Assembly: GCF_003946555.1 (NCBI RefSeq)
Contig: NZ_RHOO01000003.1
Span: forward strand, 1-64,000
Length of the DNA stretch: 64,000 nt
Source: Companilactobacillus hulinensis
GTDB lineage: Bacteria > Bacillota > Bacilli > Lactobacillales > Lactobacillaceae
Direction of reading: 5' to 3'
The notes under the pieces were generated by a model. That model worked only from the letters and a program-made list of their open reading frames with translations, was not told where the DNA came from and did no database searches. Shown here in pieces: positions 39,821 to 50,162 of this stretch; positions within the stretch are counted from its first letter, which is position 1; every line of letters starts with the position of its first letter. A program made the translations under genes and the position numbers.

Positions 39821-40137
39821 AAAACAATAAACCTTTCTGAACTATTAGCAGGGCTAGTATCTTTAATACCAGAAATATATTCCATTTTTGAAAATTGTTT
39901 TTCAGTTATTACCATTGCTTGAATTAAGCCTTTGGATGGCGCATAAAGTGCTACCTTTTTCTTTAAAAGGTTAGCTGACTGACCATCTACAGTTAAACAA
40001 GTGTAAATTGATTCTTGCATCATAATAAATCCATCCGTTAAGAGTTTTTTTCTAAACTGACGGTAGTTTCTTCTATCATTTGATGTAATAGTGGGGAGAT
40101 CAAACATTACCATTAGTCTCATAATCCTATGCCTCAT
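39817..40137 (-). CDS. cas2: CRISPR-associated endoribonuclease Cas2
   Basis: 106 residues. Contains MRLMVMFDLPTIT with the conserved Asp, NYRQFRKKLLTDGF and MMQESIYTCL, the standard Cas2 pattern. With Cas1 it forms the spacer-integration complex. The given ATG follows AGGA and overlaps the end of cas1 by 11 bases; an in-frame ATG at 40122 giving MRLMVMFD is also possible. Confidence 0.95.
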   Translation of the reverse strand: MRHRIMRLMVMFDLPTITSNDRRNYRQFRKKLLTDGFIMMQESIYTCLTVDGQSANLLKKKVALYAPSKGLIQAMVITEKQFSKMEYISGIKDTSPANSSERFIVL

Positions 40138-41005
40138 TTATAAATCCTACTTTACCAATAGAGTCTTTTTTCAGATCTAGAAACTTAAAACAGTCTCTAA
40201 TATACTGATCCATGGCATTACTTAGAATGTAATCTTTACCATCGTAATGAACAGTTTGATCCATTACTTGAATTAATTCCTTTTTTATATGTTCATCAAA
40301 ATCTTGATCCTTTAATTCGATGACTTTTATATCGATAAATTGTCTGAAAGGCTCTATAAAATCACAGGACAAATTAAAATCGTTTTTAAGACTATGATGA
40401 TGAATGCCTAGTTGTGTTAAATATCCTTGAGATGACACTATTTGATTAGCGGCTGATAACATAACAGTGTATCCGTAATTAAGCATGATATTTATTTTTT
40501 CTTCCTTTTTTCCTCTAGAAAAGTTACTTCCAAAAAGTAGTGGAAAATATTTTCGTGCGACCGCAGCTTCACGATTAGTTCTGTCATTTTCTTTAATTTC
40601 TTCCAGTTCTTTGTTTACTCCAGAGATATCCAAAGTGTTTTGTTGTAATATATTGATTTGATTTTCAATCTTATTTGTAACTATCTGAGTCCAAAGCCTT
40701 TCTTTTTGAGTAATAGACCATGATATTTGTGTATCGATATTCTGGTTCCTTTTTTCATTTGTATAATAAGTACACAATTCAGCACATGGATTTCGATCTG
40801 TATCACAAAAAATGACTCTGATATTTGCTTCGGCAAGCTTAGAAACTAGATAACCTGTGATAACAATTTGAGTAGATGCAAGAACTAGACAGCCTATTTG
40901 GTTGAAAGGCAATGATTTGGTTTCAACCAATTGCTGAACGATAACATGATTCTCTTTGTAAGATAATTTTGATTTCTGTGCAATGTAGTATGTTTTCCAA
41001 CCCAT
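40127..41005 (-). CDS. cas1: CRISPR-associated endonuclease Cas1
   Basis: 292 residues, the length of type II Cas1. Begins MGWKTYYIAQKSKLSYKENHVIVQ and contains the metal-site regions: EREAAVARKYF-like NREAAVARKYFPLLFG, GIHHHSLKNDFNLSCDFIEPFR with the conserved His and Glu/Asp. Integrase of new spacers. The ATG follows AGGAG. The 155-base gap upstream, to cas9, holds the tracrRNA gene on the other strand. Confidence 0.95.
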   Translation of the reverse strand: MGWKTYYIAQKSKLSYKENHVIVQQLVETKSLPFNQIGCLVLASTQIVITGYLVSKLAEANIRVIFCDTDRNPCAELCTYYTNEKRNQNIDTQISWSITQKERLWTQIVTNKIENQINILQQNTLDISGVNKELEEIKENDRTNREAAVARKYFPLLFGSNFSRGKKEEKINIMLNYGYTVMLSAANQIVSSQGYLTQLGIHHHSLKNDFNLSCDFIEPFRQFIDIKVIELKDQDFDEHIKKELIQVMDQTVHYDGKDYILSNAMDQYIRDCFKFLDLKKDSIGKVGFINEA

Positions 41006-41025
41006 AAAATCTCCTAAGTATTTTG

Positions 41026-41054
41026 TTGATTAATTGCTAACTGTCATTTATACT
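41026..41054 (+). promoter_or_regulatory. tracrRNA promoter
   Basis: -35 TTGATT (41026-41031), spacer exactly 17, -10 TATACT (41049-41054). The predicted start near 41061 coincides with the first base of the anti-repeat. Confidence 0.78.
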
Positions 41055-41060
41055 AATAGA

Positions 41061-41155
41061 TGTTCTAACAATATGAAATGACTTACTAAGTTAAAATCAA
41101 CATTTATGTTAATGAATCTTTAATGATTGGCTCCCGCGTGGGGGCTATTTTTTTT
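41061..41155 (+). ncRNA. tracrRNA, between cas9 and cas1, opposite to the cas operon
   Basis: The anti-repeat (41061-41098) matches the plus-strand repeat and so pairs with the crRNA repeat. AUAUGAAAUGACUUACU pairs perfectly with AGUAAGUCAUUUCAUAU of the repeat; then an AAGU bulge faces GA, and UAAAAU pairs with GUUUUA. This is the same duplex design as in Streptococcus pyogenes. Downstream come a nexus-like hairpin AACAU/AUGUU, a second hairpin AAUC/GAUU, and the terminator hairpin GGCUCCC/GGGGGCU followed by eight U. Only plus-strand reading gives the antisense relation and the U run, so orientation is certain within the model. Confidence 0.9.
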
Positions 41156-41160
41156 GCCTT

Positions 41161-44100
41161 TTAGTTTATATGAATCTTTGTATTGTATAATCCAGTGGGT
41201 GATTGATATATGAAATTGAAATTGGATAGGTCTAACTTTTTTTGTGTTCTTTCAAATCTATTCTTTGTAATGTTGCCAATTTTTATATTTGTATTTTTAG
41301 GTTTAGTCCTAAGGAATGATATTAAAGAATTTATTACTTCAATTTTTTTGTCGGAGGATATACTTAAAAATTCTTCTTTGGCATTAATTAAAATATTCTT
41401 TTGGGATGAGTAGATAGGATATTGTTTTTCTATTTTTTCAATTATTTGAATATAAATGTTGTATAAGTATTCTTCATCAAAATTACGAATGATTGATGCA
41501 TGTTTCTCTTTCTTTGATTTGTTTAATAATGCAAGTAAAGCAGTTTGTTCAAAAGGTAATGTTAATTGCTTAGCATTTGACTGCTCAGATGCAGCTGACA
41601 AGGAAATTAATCCATATCTGGGACTCTCAATGAGTTGATTTATAGGAATTTTTGCGATTAGAACTTTTACTGGCGTTTTCTCTTTTGTTAACCACTCGTT
41701 TAAAGATATGTGCTTCATTTCTATTTCATGTGCTATTCTTACGGGGATGTTAATTAGTTTAGTTTTTTTGCCAATTGTTACTAATGACATATATGATGTT
41801 TTTTCACTTGTATATCCACCATATATTTCTGTAGGTTTGTTTTTAGATAGTGGAACTAATTTTTTATTACTTGCTGATTGAATTGTTGCACCAAATAGTT
41901 CACCATCTCTGATAAAAGTTCTTCTACTAGTGAGGTATTGTCTATATTTGAATGTAGACAATACCTCATTTTTTATTTTATTGGTCCAAATAACCTCTCC
42001 TTCTGAAGTTGTTTGAATATTTCCGCTTTTCATGGATCCAATTATAAAGTTGTTTCTGGCATATTTAGGCAGTATATTTCCATGCTTTTTGGCTTCCTTT
42101 TTCAATGATTCAAAAAACTTTGAATATTCTCCATATGCAATGTTAAGTTCATTTTTTGGATATTTCTTTAGCTGATATAATCCGACAACAGAACAAATAT
42201 AAGCATCTTGAGCATGATGATAATCATTTAATTCCCGATTTTTAACCAGTTCAGGATGTTTATAGTGAAAGGTTTGATAGTTCAAATCACTGAAGGACTT
42301 TCTAAATTCGGTTCCCATGCTTGCACGTGTTTCAATTATTTTTGTATCTGTATATTTTTCATTTAGAATTGCTGCAACATTTTTTATGATTTGTGAAGTT
42401 TGGACTAGTTGTCGTTTTACAAAGTCCTTTTGTTGGGCAGAACTTACTTCAGTTCTAGTTAGATTGTTGAATTTTTTTGAACTCATTAAATTAGTATTTT
42501 TAAGATTCATCCATCTGGTTATATTATTTTTTATGACTTCATCTGGAAGAAGTAAGCTAGAGGATTTTCTTTGATTTTCATTTATAGATACTAGAGCCTT
42601 ATTATCTAATGAGTTGTCAGGGGTATATGATCTAGGAAGTATGTGATCTATTTGATATTTGCCTGTAAACAAATTATTTAGGTCTATTACTTCATTACTA
42701 TATAAGCTTCTTCCGAGTTGCATAAAATATAGGTAATATCTGTCATCAGATAGATTATCCTTGTTTTCGTCCAGTAGATTCTTCAAATTTTTAGTTGAAT
42801 ATAATGTTTTCTTAATTTTTAGATGAGGATCTTCTTCAAGTGCGTTATAAATGCCAGCTATTTTTTTGTATCTGGATTCTGTTTTTTTGCTTGGCATAGA
42901 ATCGCGGGTAAATTCAATAAAAATATTTTTAGGTTGATGTCCCATGAATTTTACTAAATCGTCGATAACAAGAAGTGCTTGCTTAACACCTCTCTTCAGA
43001 GCAGGAGAAATGTGAATGTTTTCTATTAAATCTGTGGTTGATAAATTATCAATGTTACTATTCTGAATTTTTATTTGTTCTTCAAATGTATATTTTGTAC
43101 TATGAATTACCTGCATTAAATTATCATTTGTCTCCCACATAAGTTCTAGTACATTATGGTTTGATGAAGTATGTTCTCCTGGAATCTTACAATTGGTAGA
43201 CATACCCATTAACATTTTTTTTGAAAAGTTACCCCATCCTTTGTAACGAGTTTTTGATAGTCTATCAATTTGATTTGCTTTTAAACTATTAATTCCATTT
43301 AATTTAATTTTTAAGATGTTTCTATCTTCAAAAATTGTTTGCCATTCTATTAATTCTTCCAAAAATTTCAAATTTTTAAGATCATCAACAAATGTATCAT
43401 CAAATATATTCAGTAGATCATGATATGTTGATAAACCTGATAAAAATTTTTTTGGATCTGAAAGTCCAAAAATATGAGGATCTGTATATAAACTCTTTCT
43501 TACTAACCATTTTTTTAAAGTACTAGAGGATACGCTTTTTTGTTTTTTAAATAATTCATTGAATATGACTTTCTTGGTATTAACGGTTAATGGTTGTGCA
43601 TCATTTATATTTTTACTATTAGATATTTTTATTTTATTAAGTTCGTTCAGGACTTCGAACTTTTGATAAATTAAGCTGTTTTTGGGTATTACTGGTTCAC
43701 CAATTAAAAATGGATCTGTTGATGTCATACATTTAATAAAATCGGTTGAAGACTTCTCACGATCAACCTTTTCGTCAAAGTTCCATGGCCTTATTGGACC
43801 AGATGATTTTCTAGTCATCCAAGCAAATCTATTTTTATCTCTGTCCTGTAGGGGACCAACGTAGTATGGTATACGAAATTCTAAAAGGGAAATTATTTTA
43901 TTTTTGTTTTCTTTTAAAAATGGAAAATATTTTTCTTGGTTACTTAGGATTTGTACTAATTCATTCCGATTCAGCTGGAAGGGGATTACACCACTATTAC
44001 TATTACGTTGTTTTAGCAAATATTGATGATTAGCAACTTCAAAATCTATTTTGGTGACATCCACATGTTTTACGACTTTTAGGTATTTTTTTATGTTGGA

Positions 44101-45195
44101 TTCAAAGTCAGTTGAAGTATCTTTTCCATTTATATATTCGTTATAGTATCCTCTAGCCTTTTTTACTTCGTTTGTATTAGGATCCGTTAACCAAATACTT
44201 TTTAAATGAGCCAATTGGTCATGATGTATATCGTATTTTTTAACCATTGCATTACTTAAATATGTTTCTTTACCTAAAATGTCATTGAGTACGATGATAC
44301 TGTTGAGAGACTGAGCAATAGATATGATCTTTAGCTGGGTATCATCTAAAAAATCGTTTAATTTGATAAGTTGTTCTTCGGATTTTTTTGATAAAAACTG
44401 TAAATCAATTTTTTCAGTTGTATCAATTTCAAAAATTTTTCGGATATCTACTGACAATCCCAGAATCAGCCTTAATAGTGTTTTGATCTTTTCAGTAGTA
44501 TTTTTATTATTAGTTTTAATAAAGGATACCGCTTTATCAGATTTGTCGGATGAACGTTCGTTTTTATCTAGTAAAATATCGTTAATCTTTTGTAAATTGG
44601 TATATTCAATTTCAAAATTTGAGCCGATTAGTTCATTCTTTAAGCTTATCAAAGTATCTTTTAAGCCAGTTTGCATGTTGGAAACATCATAGTTTTGATA
44701 CTCATGTGTAAAATTACCACGATATTTTATAATATTGTGAATGGCCAAATAAACCAAGCGTATATCTGCTTTTTTAGAATTTTCAATTAAATTCTTCCTA
44801 AGATGAAAAATTGTTGGATATTGTTTGTAATATGTTTGATCGTTAAAATTTTTATCAATAAATAAATTATACTTATCACGAGTTCTAGATTCATCCTTTG
44901 GAGATACCCAAGAGGATCGTGTCCTATTAAGAAATCCAGGATCAACTTTGAATAATTCGTCAGAGAATATTTCATCTAACCAATTAAGTCTATTTCGTTT
45001 GCGCTTGTATCTTCTTCTGGAAGAACGGTATTTGCGTGTTTTTTCAGCTGTTTGAGCCTGGTCGAATAACCGAACACCCCAAAGATTTTGTTTTTTAGCG
45101 TGTAACAAGGCATAGTTATCGTCAATGACGGCCCATCCGACTGATCCTGTACCAATATCCAGTCCAATATTATAGATTGTCTTTTTTCGATTCAT
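41161..45195 (-). CDS. cas9: CRISPR-associated endonuclease Cas9, type II-A
   Basis: 1344 residues. RuvC-I is YNIGLDIGTGSVGWAV with Asp13; the Arg-rich bridge helix spans about 54-72. RuvC-II has FIEFTRDS with Glu761. The HNH domain has YQIDHILPRSY with His851 and NENQRKSS. RuvC-III has DYHHAQDAY with His994 and Asp997. All catalytic residues are intact, so it should cut both strands. The C-terminal 250 residues are the PAM-recognition part; the PAM cannot be read from sequence alone. The ATG follows GGAGG. The coding sequence looks richer in A and T than the housekeeping genes nearby, consistent with horizontal gain. First gene of the cas operon. Confidence 0.97.
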   Translation of the reverse strand: MNRKKTIYNIGLDIGTGSVGWAVIDDNYALLHAKKQNLWGVRLFDQAQTAEKTRKYRSSRRRYKRKRNRLNWLDEIFSDELFKVDPGFLNRTRSSWVSPKDESRTRDKYNLFIDKNFNDQTYYKQYPTIFHLRKNLIENSKKADIRLVYLAIHNIIKYRGNFTHEYQNYDVSNMQTGLKDTLISLKNELIGSNFEIEYTNLQKINDILLDKNERSSDKSDKAVSFIKTNNKNTTEKIKTLLRLILGLSVDIRKIFEIDTTEKIDLQFLSKKSEEQLIKLNDFLDDTQLKIISIAQSLNSIIVLNDILGKETYLSNAMVKKYDIHHDQLAHLKSIWLTDPNTNEVKKARGYYNEYINGKDTSTDFESNIKKYLKVVKHVDVTKIDFEVANHQYLLKQRNSNSGVIPFQLNRNELVQILSNQEKYFPFLKENKNKIISLLEFRIPYYVGPLQDRDKNRFAWMTRKSSGPIRPWNFDEKVDREKSSTDFIKCMTSTDPFLIGEPVIPKNSLIYQKFEVLNELNKIKISNSKNINDAQPLTVNTKKVIFNELFKKQKSVSSSTLKKWLVRKSLYTDPHIFGLSDPKKFLSGLSTYHDLLNIFDDTFVDDLKNLKFLEELIEWQTIFEDRNILKIKLNGINSLKANQIDRLSKTRYKGWGNFSKKMLMGMSTNCKIPGEHTSSNHNVLELMWETNDNLMQVIHSTKYTFEEQIKIQNSNIDNLSTTDLIENIHISPALKRGVKQALLVIDDLVKFMGHQPKNIFIEFTRDSMPSKKTESRYKKIAGIYNALEEDPHLKIKKTLYSTKNLKNLLDENKDNLSDDRYYLYFMQLGRSLYSNEVIDLNNLFTGKYQIDHILPRSYTPDNSLDNKALVSINENQRKSSSLLLPDEVIKNNITRWMNLKNTNLMSSKKFNNLTRTEVSSAQQKDFVKRQLVQTSQIIKNVAAILNEKYTDTKIIETRASMGTEFRKSFSDLNYQTFHYKHPELVKNRELNDYHHAQDAYICSVVGLYQLKKYPKNELNIAYGEYSKFFESLKKEAKKHGNILPKYARNNFIIGSMKSGNIQTTSEGEVIWTNKIKNEVLSTFKYRQYLTSRRTFIRDGELFGATIQSASNKKLVPLSKNKPTEIYGGYTSEKTSYMSLVTIGKKTKLINIPVRIAHEIEMKHISLNEWLTKEKTPVKVLIAKIPINQLIESPRYGLISLSAASEQSNAKQLTLPFEQTALLALLNKSKKEKHASIIRNFDEEYLYNIYIQIIEKIEKQYPIYSSQKNILINAKEEFLSISSDKKIEVINSLISFLRTKPKNTNIKIGNITKNRFERTQKKLDLSNFNFIYQSPTGLYNTKIHIN

Positions 45196-45283
45196 AATGT
45201 TCCTCCATATGAGTATTTCATAATAATATCAGAGAAGAAAACGCTTTACAGTAATTTTTAGGATAAAAACGTCACCATAATAA

Positions 45284-45312
45284 TTGACTTATTTTATATA
45301 TCCATCAATAAT
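45284..45312 (+). promoter_or_regulatory. Putative promoter of the isochorismatase-family gene
   Basis: TTGACT (45284-45289), 17-base spacer, AATAAT (45307-45312). It lies in the divergent gap with cas9; the cas9 promoter on the other strand is not clear (GTGACG, 16 bases, TACTGT is the best candidate). Confidence 0.45.
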
Positions 45313-45345
45313 CAAGTTAACCAAACTAAGAAAGCAGGGATGAAC

Positions 45346-45903
45346 ATGGCATCACATGAAGCTTTACTTATTGTTGATTACACGAATGATTTTGTTGCGG
45401 ACAACGGCGCATTGACTTGTGGCAAGCCGGCTCAAGATATTGAGCCTAATATTATCAAGTTAGCTGAGACTATGCGCAAGAACGATGACTGGGTCTGGTT
45501 GCCAACTGATTTGCACATACCGTTTGACAGTTACCATCCAGAAACAAAACTATTTCCAGCTCATAATATTCAAGATACGTGGGGCAGGGAACTATATGGT
45601 GAATTGAAGCCATGGTATGAGAAGCATCAAGATGAGGATAATATCAGGTTTTTCGACAAGACTCGTTACAGTGCTTTTGCGGGAACTGATTTAGACATTC
45701 GACTTCGTGAACGTGATGTTGATACGATTCACTTAGCAGGTGTCTGCACTGATATTTGTGTTCTCCATACAGCAATCGATGCTTACAATTTAAACTACAA
45801 GATTGTTGTTCACAGTTCATGTGTGGCATCGTTCAATCAAGCTGGCCACGAATGGGCGTTGGAGCATTTTGAAAAAGTTCTCGGAGCCAAAGTAGTCAAA
45901 TAA
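45346..45903 (+). CDS. Isochorismatase-family cysteine hydrolase (nicotinamidase-like)
   Basis: 185 residues from the second ATG (45346), which has AGGG at 7 bases; the first ATG at 45340 directly abuts that site. The catalytic triad pattern of the family is seen: Asp11 in LLIVDYTNDF, Lys in FFDKTRYSAF, and the nucleophile Cys in HLAGVCTDICVLHTA. The PTDLHIPFDSYHPE segment provides metal ligands as in nicotinamidases. It probably converts nicotinamide to nicotinate for NAD salvage, though related amidohydrolases cannot be excluded. Monocistronic. Confidence 0.82.
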   Translation: MASHEALLIVDYTNDFVADNGALTCGKPAQDIEPNIIKLAETMRKNDDWVWLPTDLHIPFDSYHPETKLFPAHNIQDTWGRELYGELKPWYEKHQDEDNIRFFDKTRYSAFAGTDLDIRLRERDVDTIHLAGVCTDICVLHTAIDAYNLNYKIVVHSSCVASFNQAGHEWALEHFEKVLGAKVVK

Positions 45904-45906
45904 TAT

Positions 45907-45949
45907 ACACAAAAATAGCCTTCCCAATTTGGAAAGGTTATTTTTGTGT
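45907..45949. terminator. Bidirectional terminator between the isochorismatase gene and kup
   Basis: ACACAAAAATA and TATTTTTGTGT form the outer stem around CCTT/AAGG. The kup stop codon lies inside the right arm. Confidence 0.8.
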
Positions 45950-47956
45950 ATTCATAATTTTTTTCTGTACTAAATAATGATCTACGTGACTACCAAGAAA
46001 TAATGGAACCTTCTCTTCAGTAACATCGCTGAATTCCAATCCATACCACAATGCTGGTGGCAACGTGATATTTTGTAAGAGAATTCGTCCACCAATTAAG
46101 AATCTGTCTAATCCACTCATATGTTCTTGAGCTCCAAGATCTTGGAATTGTTCATTTAAAATAACGAATTTGAATGAGCCGGCACGACGGTTTCGTATCA
46201 TGGAATAATCAGGTATTTGAGGATCAATGATTTTATCGTCTAACAATTCGTTAACGATTTGTCTGATATAAATATTGACGTGTTGCGACTTCTTGAATCC
46301 TAGATTGAGTTGGACATTGACGACGTTTCTCGTATGCATCATATCGATGCTGTAATTACAGTCGTAAGGATTATTGGTCTGATTAACAGTGATGAACCAG
46401 TAAACCTTGGCACGTTTTGGTTCTTGGTCAAGGATGGAATAGATTATTGAACGTTTGATGGCATAATCGTCTTCGATACGGTTAAGAAAGACTAGATTAG
46501 TAGCGTAAAGTGGTATCTGATCGTCTTTGCTCAATTTTTCTAGTTGTGGGATGTAGTCTATCAAAGAAACAGACTGGCTTTCATCCAGATATGAATCTCG
46601 ACGTTTGTTACCGTAATACCAAACGACCATGATCATTAGAATGATAGCTGTGATCATGACGGTAACGTAGCCACCATGAATGAACTTAGTCAAACTGGAG
46701 ATAAAGAACAATGACTCCAGAGTAATGAAGAAAGTTACGAAGATTCCTGCACCAACTCGGTGATGCTTCATCACTAAGAATTGGTGTAGCAAAATGGTTG
46801 TCATCAGCATGGTCATCGTGATTGCTAATCCATATGCTGCTTCCATATGCTCAGACGTCTTAAAACTCCAAACAACGCTGAGAGTTACCAAGCAAAGTAG
46901 CCAATTAACTGAGCCGATGTATAGTTGACTCTTGATGTCGCCTGGGAATTTAACTCGTAATCTTGGTAGAATCTTGAGTCCAATGGCTTCTTCTACTAAG
47001 GTAAAGGAACCAGTTATTAAGGCTTGAGAGGCAATAATGGCTGCCATTGTGGCAATCAAAATAGCAAAGATGCGTAGTTCTCCTGGTAACATCTCGTAAA
47101 ATGGATTAATCGTATTGAGATTCATATATTGCTTGTCCAAATAATGGGTCATGACCCAAGCACCTTGTCCAAGATAATTGAGCATCAACATGGTGCAGAC
47201 AAATGGCCAGGTACCATAAATATTGTATTTTCCAACCTGTCCCATATCTGAGTACAATGCTTCAGCACCAGTAGTAGCAAGGAAGACGCTACCTAGAATG
47301 AAGATACCAACGTGATTGACAGGACTAGTCAGGATCTTGACGGCATAGATGGGTGAGAAGGCTTTTAGAACGCTGAGGTCGTTAAAAATATTGGATAAAC
47401 CCATAATCCCAATGAAACTGAACCATACCAGCATGATGGGTCCAAATGATCTACCGATACGTTCGGTTCCAAACTTTTGAATGACAAAAATTGTCAGTAG
47501 GATCACGGTTACTAGAACCAAAACAATATTTTGACTGTTAGAAAATGTGAATCCGGCGATAGACTGACCTTTTAAGCCTTCAATCGTTGAAGTTACAGTA
47601 ACTGCAGGTGTAAGTGTCCCGTCGGCTAGAAGAGCAGAACCGCCTATCAAAGCAGGGATGATCAGCCATTTTTTAGAGCGTACTAAAGCATAGAGGGCGA
47701 ATATGCCACCTTCATGGTTATTGTCAGCTTTCATGGCAATCATTACATACTTAATAGTAGTGATAAGCATCAAAGTCCAAAAAATCAGCGAAATACTGCC
47801 GATAATATATTCAGGAACGGCACTCTTCATATTGCCAGCGTCATTGATAATGGCGTTCATAACGTAAAGTGGAGATGTACCAATATCACCGTAGACAATT
47901 CCTAAAGTTATCAGCATACCTAATTTTGAAAATGAGGATGTTGTTTTATTCATCAT
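45938..47956 (-). CDS. kup: Potassium transport protein Kup
   Basis: 672 residues. About twelve membrane helices in the first 430 residues, beginning [19 protein letters not shown], the hallmark of Kup/KUP/HAK transporters; [11 protein letters not shown] and [15 protein letters not shown] follow. The remaining 240 residues form the cytoplasmic domain. Couples potassium uptake to proton flow. A related Lactococcus transporter binds cyclic-di-AMP in its tail, so control by GdpP is possible but not shown. GGAGG precedes two adjacent ATG codons. Confidence 0.94.
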   Translation of the reverse strand: MMNKTTSSFSKLGMLITLGIVYGDIGTSPLYVMNAIINDAGNMKSAVPEYIIGSISLIFWTLMLITTIKYVMIAMKADNNHEGGIFALYALVRSKKWLIIPALIGGSALLADGTLTPAVTVTSTIEGLKGQSIAGFTFSNSQNIVLVLVTVILLTIFVIQKFGTERIGRSFGPIMLVWFSFIGIMGLSNIFNDLSVLKAFSPIYAVKILTSPVNHVGIFILGSVFLATTGAEALYSDMGQVGKYNIYGTWPFVCTMLMLNYLGQGAWVMTHYLDKQYMNLNTINPFYEMLPGELRIFAILIATMAAIIASQALITGSFTLVEEAIGLKILPRLRVKFPGDIKSQLYIGSVNWLLCLVTLSVVWSFKTSEHMEAAYGLAITMTMLMTTILLHQFLVMKHHRVGAGIFVTFFITLESLFFISSLTKFIHGGYVTVMITAIILMIMVVWYYGNKRRDSYLDESQSVSLIDYIPQLEKLSKDDQIPLYATNLVFLNRIEDDYAIKRSIIYSILDQEPKRAKVYWFITVNQTNNPYDCNYSIDMMHTRNVVNVQLNLGFKKSQHVNIYIRQIVNELLDDKIIDPQIPDYSMIRNRRAGSFKFVILNEQFQDLGAQEHMSGLDRFLIGGRILLQNITLPPALWYGLEFSDVTEEKVPLFLGSHVDHYLVQKKIMNTQK

Positions 47957-47994
47957 CTTATCCTCCCGATTTGCATGGTGATACTAGTTTATAA

Positions 47995-48762
47995 TTAAAG
48001 ATTTTTATTTTGATGCCGATAGTGTCCGGGATTCTTGGTTTTTTCCTGCTCGGTCCGGATCGACTGGATCTCGTTTTCCAGTTCGCTAAGAACTTCTATC
48101 TGCATCTTTTGAATATCCAGTAAGTGTGGCCATTGAACTTCATTCAATTGGTCGATTTTTTCGTGTAAAATTCTAATTTCCATTTCAGATTTGTTGTTAG
48201 TACGATAATCATTTTCAGCATCAAAACGGTCACGTTCTGCTTGACGGTTTTGGCTCATCATGATGATAGGAGCTTGAATCGCAGCAATGCAGCTTAGAAA
48301 TAGATTGAGAAGTATAAAAGGGTAAGGATCGAAGTTTATACCAAGGAAGTGAACGACGTTTACTGCCATCCAGATGATCAAGATTATGACAAATGAAATG
48401 ATGAAGCCCCAACTACCACCGAAATGAGCGACTGCATCAGATAGTTTTTGACCACGGGTTAACTTGCCGTGAATAGTATCATTGAGGTTTCTGATCACGT
48501 AGGTATTCTTTGATAACTCCTTTTCCAATTCGGCATTCATTCGACGGTCGATATCCAGATCTTTTTCGATGATATTCTGCATTTTGGCGAGTCGGATTAT
48601 CTGCAAGTCCTTTAGACAGATGAAACTAGAATCTCTAGCAAAATCGTTCCGCTTAATAACTGACTGTTTCAAACTGTCAGTTAGATCTCTCAAGAATAGT
48701 CCTTCAGTTTGAGAGAAGCGTTTGCGGCAAATTATACAGCTTTGATTTTTCTTAACAGACAT
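47995..48762 (-). CDS. DUF1003 membrane protein
   Basis: 255 residues from the ATG at 48762, preceded by AGAGGTG; an in-frame GTG lies at 48771. The N-terminus has a small CxxC pattern (CIICRKRF). Two membrane helices (about 110-165) carry FGGSWGFIISFVIILIIWM and PFILLNLFLSCIAAIQAPIIMMSQNRQ, the DUF1003 core. A charged helical tail with coiled-coil character follows. Function unknown in the family. Just upstream of kup on the same strand, with a 38-base gap, so possibly cotranscribed and linked to ion transport. Confidence 0.85.
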   Translation of the reverse strand: MSVKKNQSCIICRKRFSQTEGLFLRDLTDSLKQSVIKRNDFARDSSFICLKDLQIIRLAKMQNIIEKDLDIDRRMNAELEKELSKNTYVIRNLNDTIHGKLTRGQKLSDAVAHFGGSWGFIISFVIILIIWMAVNVVHFLGINFDPYPFILLNLFLSCIAAIQAPIIMMSQNRQAERDRFDAENDYRTNNKSEMEIRILHEKIDQLNEVQWPHLLDIQKMQIEVLSELENEIQSIRTEQEKTKNPGHYRHQNKNL

Positions 48763-48937
48763 AGTTATCACCTCTCATTTACGAAAGATATTAATATCAT
48801 TTTATTAATTTAACAATTTTTATAGCTTATATTTACCGATAAATTACGAATCGTCTATTAAGGTGGTATTGATATACTTCTAAAAATAATTGCATTAAAA
48901 TATGGCAATTAAAATATCAGGACGGGGTGTGGCGATT

Positions 48938-50131
48938 ATGAATGTAGGGTTCATGATTTTAGCAACGCTGTTAGTTTGGTTAATGACACCAGGTATTGCG
49001 GCTTTTTATGCGGGATTTGTGCCAGAAAAGAATGTAACTAAGATCCTTTTTGATAGTTTCATGATGTTTGGTGTCGCCGGGTTATTATGGATCGCAGTAG
49101 GATATTCAATGTCGTTTGATGGTAATAGTTTGGGTATTATAGGTAAGTTTGATCATATGTTTTTATCGGGAATTAATTTGAATGCATTGATTGGTCAAAC
49201 CAAATTGCCGACAGCTGTATATTTATTGTTTCAGATGATGTTCGCCATTTTAACACCAGCGTTATTTTTAGGAGCGATTGCTGACAATAAGATCAAATTC
49301 GTTATTTCATTTGTAGTTTTATGGTCAATTTTTATCTATTATCCATTGGTACACATGGTTTGGTCTAGTTCTGGGGTACTGGCAAACATGGGGATTCTAG
49401 ATTTTGCTGGAGGAACGGTTATTCACATTAATGCTGGAATAACAGCATTAGTTCTATCGAATTTTTTGCGAAAACCATATAAACCAGAAGAACCAGCTAA
49501 AGGTAATGATCTTTGGATATTGCTGGGAACTACATTGTTATGGATCGGCTGGTATGGTTTCAATGCAGGTAGCGCATTGGGTTTGAACACTCAAGCAATT
49601 CAAGCGTTCTTTACTACGACCATTGCGCCGTGTGCGGGATTAGTAACTTGGATCATTTTAGAAAAAATATATAAGAAACGTGCAACTTTAAGCGGTATTT
49701 GTACGGGGGCAATTTGTGGATTGGTTGGGATTACACCTGGTGCAGGATATGTGAGTGTTACAGGAGCCTTGTTGATCGGAACTGTCTCAGCAATCGGAAG
49801 TTTTTATTTTATGAATTATCTGAAGTATCGCCTGCATTTAAACGATTATCTAGATATTTTCGGTTGTCATGGAGTTAGTGGAATTATTGGTTCTGTTGCA
49901 ACAGGATTGTTTGCAACAAAATCAGTTAATCCCAATGTCATTAATAGTGGGTTGTTATACGGTGGTGGAATCAAATTGTTGAGTCTGCAGTTATTTGGAG
50001 TTGTTTTTACAATTATTTTGGTAGCAATTATTGATGTAGCTATAGTCAAAGGATTGAAGAAACTATTTAAGAATAAAGTCTATTCGATTTCTGATCCGAT
50101 TGAACGTGATTTACTGTTTATCAGAGAGTGA
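48938..50131 (+). CDS. amtB: Ammonium transporter (Amt family)
   Basis: 397 residues from the ATG at 48938, giving MNVGFMILATLLVWLMTPGIAAFYAG, the usual family N-terminus; GGGGTG lies 8 bases upstream. An earlier ATG (48902) has no ribosome binding site. About eleven membrane helices. The DFAGGTVIHINAGITALVL segment and DIFGCHGVSGIIGS segment hold the twin pore His residues. Imports ammonium. The regulator glnK, often adjacent, is absent. Ends at a bidirectional terminator shared with the NADH dehydrogenase gene. Confidence 0.92.
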   Translation: MNVGFMILATLLVWLMTPGIAAFYAGFVPEKNVTKILFDSFMMFGVAGLLWIAVGYSMSFDGNSLGIIGKFDHMFLSGINLNALIGQTKLPTAVYLLFQMMFAILTPALFLGAIADNKIKFVISFVVLWSIFIYYPLVHMVWSSSGVLANMGILDFAGGTVIHINAGITALVLSNFLRKPYKPEEPAKGNDLWILLGTTLLWIGWYGFNAGSALGLNTQAIQAFFTTTIAPCAGLVTWIILEKIYKKRATLSGICTGAICGLVGITPGAGYVSVTGALLIGTVSAIGSFYFMNYLKYRLHLNDYLDIFGCHGVSGIIGSVATGLFATKSVNPNVINSGLLYGGGIKLLSLQLFGVVFTIILVAIIDVAIVKGLKKLFKNKVYSISDPIERDLLFIRE

Positions 50132-50162
50132 TAGATGGTCAACTTTCAAGCATTAAACCAAA

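Noticed and set aside
41210-44692. Plus-strand hydrophobic-looking open frames opposite cas9, considered as anti-CRISPR or toxin genes
   Set aside because: They lack ribosome binding sites and promoters, and their hydrophobic look follows from Lys/Asn-rich codons of cas9 read backwards.
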